From a bacterium (lineage in GTDB: Bacteria; Patescibacteriota; Minisyncoccia; Minisyncoccales; UBA10102): a stretch of 5,339 nucleotides of DNA. The stretch spans positions 1 to 5,339 of the forward strand of contig JAUYJZ010000001.1 of NCBI GenBank assembly GCA_030698465.1, written 5' to 3'. Below the pieces are notes generated by a model, which was not told the origin of the DNA, ran no database searches, and saw only the letters and a list, made by a program, of their open reading frames with translations. The translations under genes and the position numbers were made by a program. This document shows positions 3,800 through 5,339 of the stretch, in pieces (the first letter of the stretch is position 1; each line of letters starts with the position of its first letter).

Positions 3800-4014
3800 A
3801 AATCGTTATTATAAGTATTGTTTTGTTGTTATTGCCCGTTGTTTCAGTTTTTGCTCATGAAGGAGAGGAAGAGACAACTAATTTGGCTAAAGCGGATTGG
3901 TGGGGGCCTCTTGTGGCCGTTGCCATTATTGCTGGTGCAATTATTATTGCAGGGTTTATTCGCAAAGGGTCGAGTCGGCAGATTATTAACAATAATAACG
4001 AGAAGTCAACATGA
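3796..4014 (+). CDS. Small exported HEGEEE membrane protein, function unknown
   Basis: 72 residues. The ATG overlaps the ccdA-like stop (ATGA) and the stop overlaps the next start, so it is translated as part of the operon. Residues 1-20 (MKIVIISIVLLLLPVVSVFA) look like a classical signal peptide with a VFA cleavage site; the mature chain would then begin HEGEEE, placing a His and a cluster of Glu at its N-terminus. Residues about 35-56 (WWGPLVAVAIIAGAIIIAGFI) form one membrane helix, and a short polar tail rich in Asn follows. There is no cysteine. It could be an accessory subunit of the CcdA-like transporter or a metal-binding anchor; this is guessed from position only. Confidence 0.78.
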   Translation: MKIVIISIVLLLLPVVSVFAHEGEEETTNLAKADWWGPLVAVAIIAGAIIIAGFIRKGSSRQIINNNNEKST

Positions 4015-4271
4015 TTAAAGTAACACTTATTCGTCCTCCTGGCTGTGCTCATTGCGCGGCAGTAAAAGAAACACTTGAAAAGATAAGAGGGGAGTATCCC
4101 GATTTAACCGTTGAAGAAATTGATATGACAACTCCAGAGGGTCAAGCGCTGGTGCAAAAACATGGAATTCTTTCTAGCCCTGGGATTCTGATAAACGATG
4201 AGTTTTTCGCGTTTGGAGGCGCAACAGCAGAGCAATTTAAAAAGAAGTTTGATGAATTAGAGCAAAAATAA
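4011..4271 (+). CDS. Small cytosolic thioredoxin/glutaredoxin-like protein (CAHC)
   Basis: 86 residues without a signal peptide. The fold reads beta strand (IKVTLI), PPG-C12-A-H-C15 active site at the start of a long helix (AAVKETLEKI), strand (LTVEEIDM), helix (EGQALVQKH), GILSSPGILIND with the cis-proline P57, a beta-hairpin ending FAFGG, and a final helix. This is the minimal thioredoxin-fold seen in redox-active disulfide proteins. CAHC resembles reducing thioredoxin-like sites more than the CPHC of oxidants. Its place right after the CcdA-like gene suggests that it feeds electrons to the membrane cysteines of that transporter. The start overlaps the previous stop (ATGA). AT-rich sequence without a clear terminator follows. 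Confidence 0.88.
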   Translation: MIKVTLIRPPGCAHCAAVKETLEKIRGEYPDLTVEEIDMTTPEGQALVQKHGILSSPGILINDEFFAFGGATAEQFKKKFDELEQK

Positions 4272-4304
4272 AGGTCGGTACTACTGTTTTTCTTTGTTTT
4301 ATAC

Positions 4305-4559
4305 ATGAACACACAAATATTTCGTTTCGCCAATCGGCTAGGCATCTTTCTGGCCCTGCTTTTTGTCATATGCTTTGCTTGGTTCTATATCCGCCCCATA
4401 GATCAAGATCTTCATCTGCGGCTTTTCCGGCTCGCTTTCTTTGGATTTTTTGAAATGAACCTTGCCTCGTTTCTCGTGGGAGTCGTGCAAAGCTACCTCT
4501 GGGCATATGTTGGAGTAGGACTTTGGCGTCTTGTTAGGCTGCCCTTGGGGAAAGCATAG
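4305..4559 (+). CDS. Unrecognised small two-helix membrane protein
   Basis: 84 residues starting MNTQIFRF. Two hydrophobic segments (about 12-29 and 53-75) are joined by a polar loop RPIDQDLHLRLFR; positive residues lie near both ends (NR at 10-11, WRLVRLPLGK at the end), so both termini are probably cytoplasmic. No cysteine pair or catalytic motif is visible. TTTTATAC directly precedes the ATG and could be a -10 of a near-leaderless start; there is no Shine-Dalgarno site. It begins 33 bases after the thioredoxin gene. Codon use is like its neighbours and the frame is open throughout, so it is probably a real gene, but no family is recognised. Confidence 0.65.
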   Translation: MNTQIFRFANRLGIFLALLFVICFAWFYIRPIDQDLHLRLFRLAFFGFFEMNLASFLVGVVQSYLWAYVGVGLWRLVRLPLGKA

Positions 4560-4590
4560 ATAGTATATATCCAGAAACTCACCAAATCTC

Positions 4591-4800
4591 ATGAACTGGT
4601 TTAGTATTGGACTCACATTGGATACGTTAGGCAAGGTGTTGCTTGGCATCACCGTACTTATGGTCCATTGGCATGTTTTTAAAGAGCATAGGATAGATGC
4701 GGACGTTTTGCGCGCAATGAAGCGGGAGCGTGCACTCGGTATATTGGGGATTCTACTGATTATCGCTGGTTTTATTTTGCAATTGTTATACCACGTGTAA
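4591..4800 (+). CDS. Unrecognised small two-helix membrane protein with central charged loop
   Basis: 69 residues starting MNWFSIGLTLDTLGKVLLG. Membrane helices at about 8-28 and 47-67 flank the hydrophilic stretch KEHRIDADVLRAMKRERA. I recall similar two-helix proteins with a KEH-x-ID...MKRE loop in CPR genomes, but no function. TATATA (4562-4569 region) lies about 20 bases upstream of the ATG and may be a -10. It stands 31 bases after the previous gene and just before the holin-like gene, forming a run of tiny membrane proteins. Confidence 0.7.
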   Translation: MNWFSIGLTLDTLGKVLLGITVLMVHWHVFKEHRIDADVLRAMKRERALGILGILLIIAGFILQLLYHV

Positions 4801-4827
4801 AGGTTGGAAAATAAAAAAATAAAAATT

Positions 4828-5115
4828 ATGAATAACGAAAAACATTATTGTCGTATTAGTGTATTGGGTTTGACCCTCGCTCTAGGTCTCTTTTGGGGAG
4901 TCTACTTGTTTGTTTTGGCGCTTCTTGCGGGCTGGGGCATAAGATTTATGTGGATAAGCAAGGAGCTTGTGCAAATTCTTAATTCTGTTTATCCCGGTTA
5001 TACTGTTGGTTTGACTGGAGCTTTTATCGGTCTTGTTGAGGGTTTTATCTGTGGCGGCATTGGCGGAGCTATTATTGCTTGGCTTCACAATAAGTTTTGT
5101 GGTTTAAACAAGTAA
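4828..5115 (+). CDS. Holin-like small membrane protein (family often annotated 'bacteriophage holin')
   Basis: 95 residues from ATG 4828. Two or three membrane segments: about 11-36 (SVLGLTLALGLFWGVYLFVLAL), and about 60-86 (VGLTGAFIGLVEGFICGGIGGAIIAWL). The pattern LG-L-FWG...YPGYTVGLTGAFIGLVEGF...GGAIIAWLHNK matches a widespread chromosomal family that databases name bacteriophage holin, although no phage genes are nearby and true lysis activity is doubtful. The frame is open back to a TTG at 4804, but the extra eight residues are Lys/Asn-rich and unlike the family start, and AGG before it is too close to serve that codon; ATG 4828 is preferred. A pore-forming or membrane-remodelling role is only inferred from the name. 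Confidence 0.72.
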   Translation: MNNEKHYCRISVLGLTLALGLFWGVYLFVLALLAGWGIRFMWISKELVQILNSVYPGYTVGLTGAFIGLVEGFICGGIGGAIIAWLHNKFCGLNK

Positions 5116-5140
5116 TCAAGCAGGAATGCAAATATAGTTC

Positions 5141-5339
5141 ATGCAATATGCTTGGCTTATTTGGAGTTTACTGCTTCTGCTCGTATGGCTTGCAGTTTAC
5201 CTCTCCCTGGAAAGCAAGGAGAGTAAAAAGGAGATGCTTGTGGTGAGCTTATGGACCTCGCTTCTTGGGCTTTCTGAACCCTTATTCGTGCGCGAATACT
5301 GGAGCCCGCCCTCACTCTTTGATTTAGCCTTGCGGACTG
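5141..5339 (+). CDS. N-terminus of a membrane protein, possibly lycopene-cyclase-domain-like (cut by window end)
   Basis: 66 codons from ATG 5141 to the right edge, open throughout. It begins with a hydrophobic helix (WLIWSLLLLLVWLAVYLSL, about 5-23), a charged loop ESKESKKEM, a second hydrophobic stretch (LVVSLWTSLLGL) and then SEPLFVREYWSPPSLFDLA. The EPLFV-EYW-PPSLF segment reminds me of small CPR membrane proteins that pipelines label lycopene cyclase domain-containing; that label is from memory and says little about activity. No Shine-Dalgarno site is seen; the start is 25 bases after the holin-like gene. Confidence 0.6.
   Translation, partial: MQYAWLIWSLLLLLVWLAVYLSLESKESKKEMLVVSLWTSLLGLSEPLFVREYWSPPSLFDLALRT

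Noticed and set aside
3818..4018. 66-codon frame overlapping the 72-residue HEGEEE gene
   Set aside because: The other frame has signal peptide, membrane helix and ATGA coupling on both sides; this one is a shadow.
4804..4827. TTG start eight codons upstream for the holin-like protein
   Set aside because: The added residues are Lys/Asn-rich and not like the family start, and no properly spaced ribosome site supports TTG 4804.

Overview
The window looks like a piece of a small-genome bacterium of the Candidate Phyla Radiation (Patescibacteria, Parcubacteria-like). This rests on recalled family resemblance rather than a search: a PaaX/Cas2-like orphan gene, a run of tiny membrane proteins including a holin-like one, a large unrecognised PCC/DCNHG protein, weak or absent Shine-Dalgarno sites and several apparently leaderless starts. 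TGA is used as a stop (three genes here), so the standard bacterial code applies and the TGA-recoded Gracilibacteria/SR1 lineages are unlikely. All credible genes lie on the + strand.

Left part (1-1071): the C-terminus of a thioredoxin-fold protein, probably the Trx domain of a VKOR-type or similar thiol oxidoreductase, is followed by a 305-residue membrane-anchored protein of unknown function. This protein has a PCC...DCNHG cysteine/histidine cluster and a Gly-rich tail ending in CGV.

Middle (1072-2406): a PaaX/Cas2-like winged-helix protein and a YraN-family nuclease-fold protein are interleaved with three copies of a 28-bp imperfect palindrome (REP-like). After yraN there is a stretch of about 300 bases without a normal gene. 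It holds a terminator, the third palindrome, two more hairpins and a second copy of the last 64 bp of the 305-residue gene. The two copies differ almost only at synonymous positions.

Right-centre (2354-4271): a very clear sigma70-type promoter carries a perfect CsoR-type palindromic operator in its spacer. It is followed by a 27-residue Cys/Pro/Gly peptide, a strong intrinsic terminator, and then a tight operon: CsoR-family repressor, CcdA/DsbD-like membrane thiol transporter, small exported HEGEEE membrane protein, and cytosolic CAHC thioredoxin. The last three genes overlap by ATGA. The likely logic is that a metal or thiol-reactive signal releases the repressor. Electrons would then pass from the cytosolic thioredoxin through CcdA to the outside, where extracytoplasmic disulfides or metal-binding cysteines are reduced. 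The peptide plus terminator resembles an attenuator or leader-peptide control of this operon.

Right end (4305-5339): two unrecognised two-helix membrane proteins, a holin-like membrane protein, and the start of a further membrane protein cut by the window edge.
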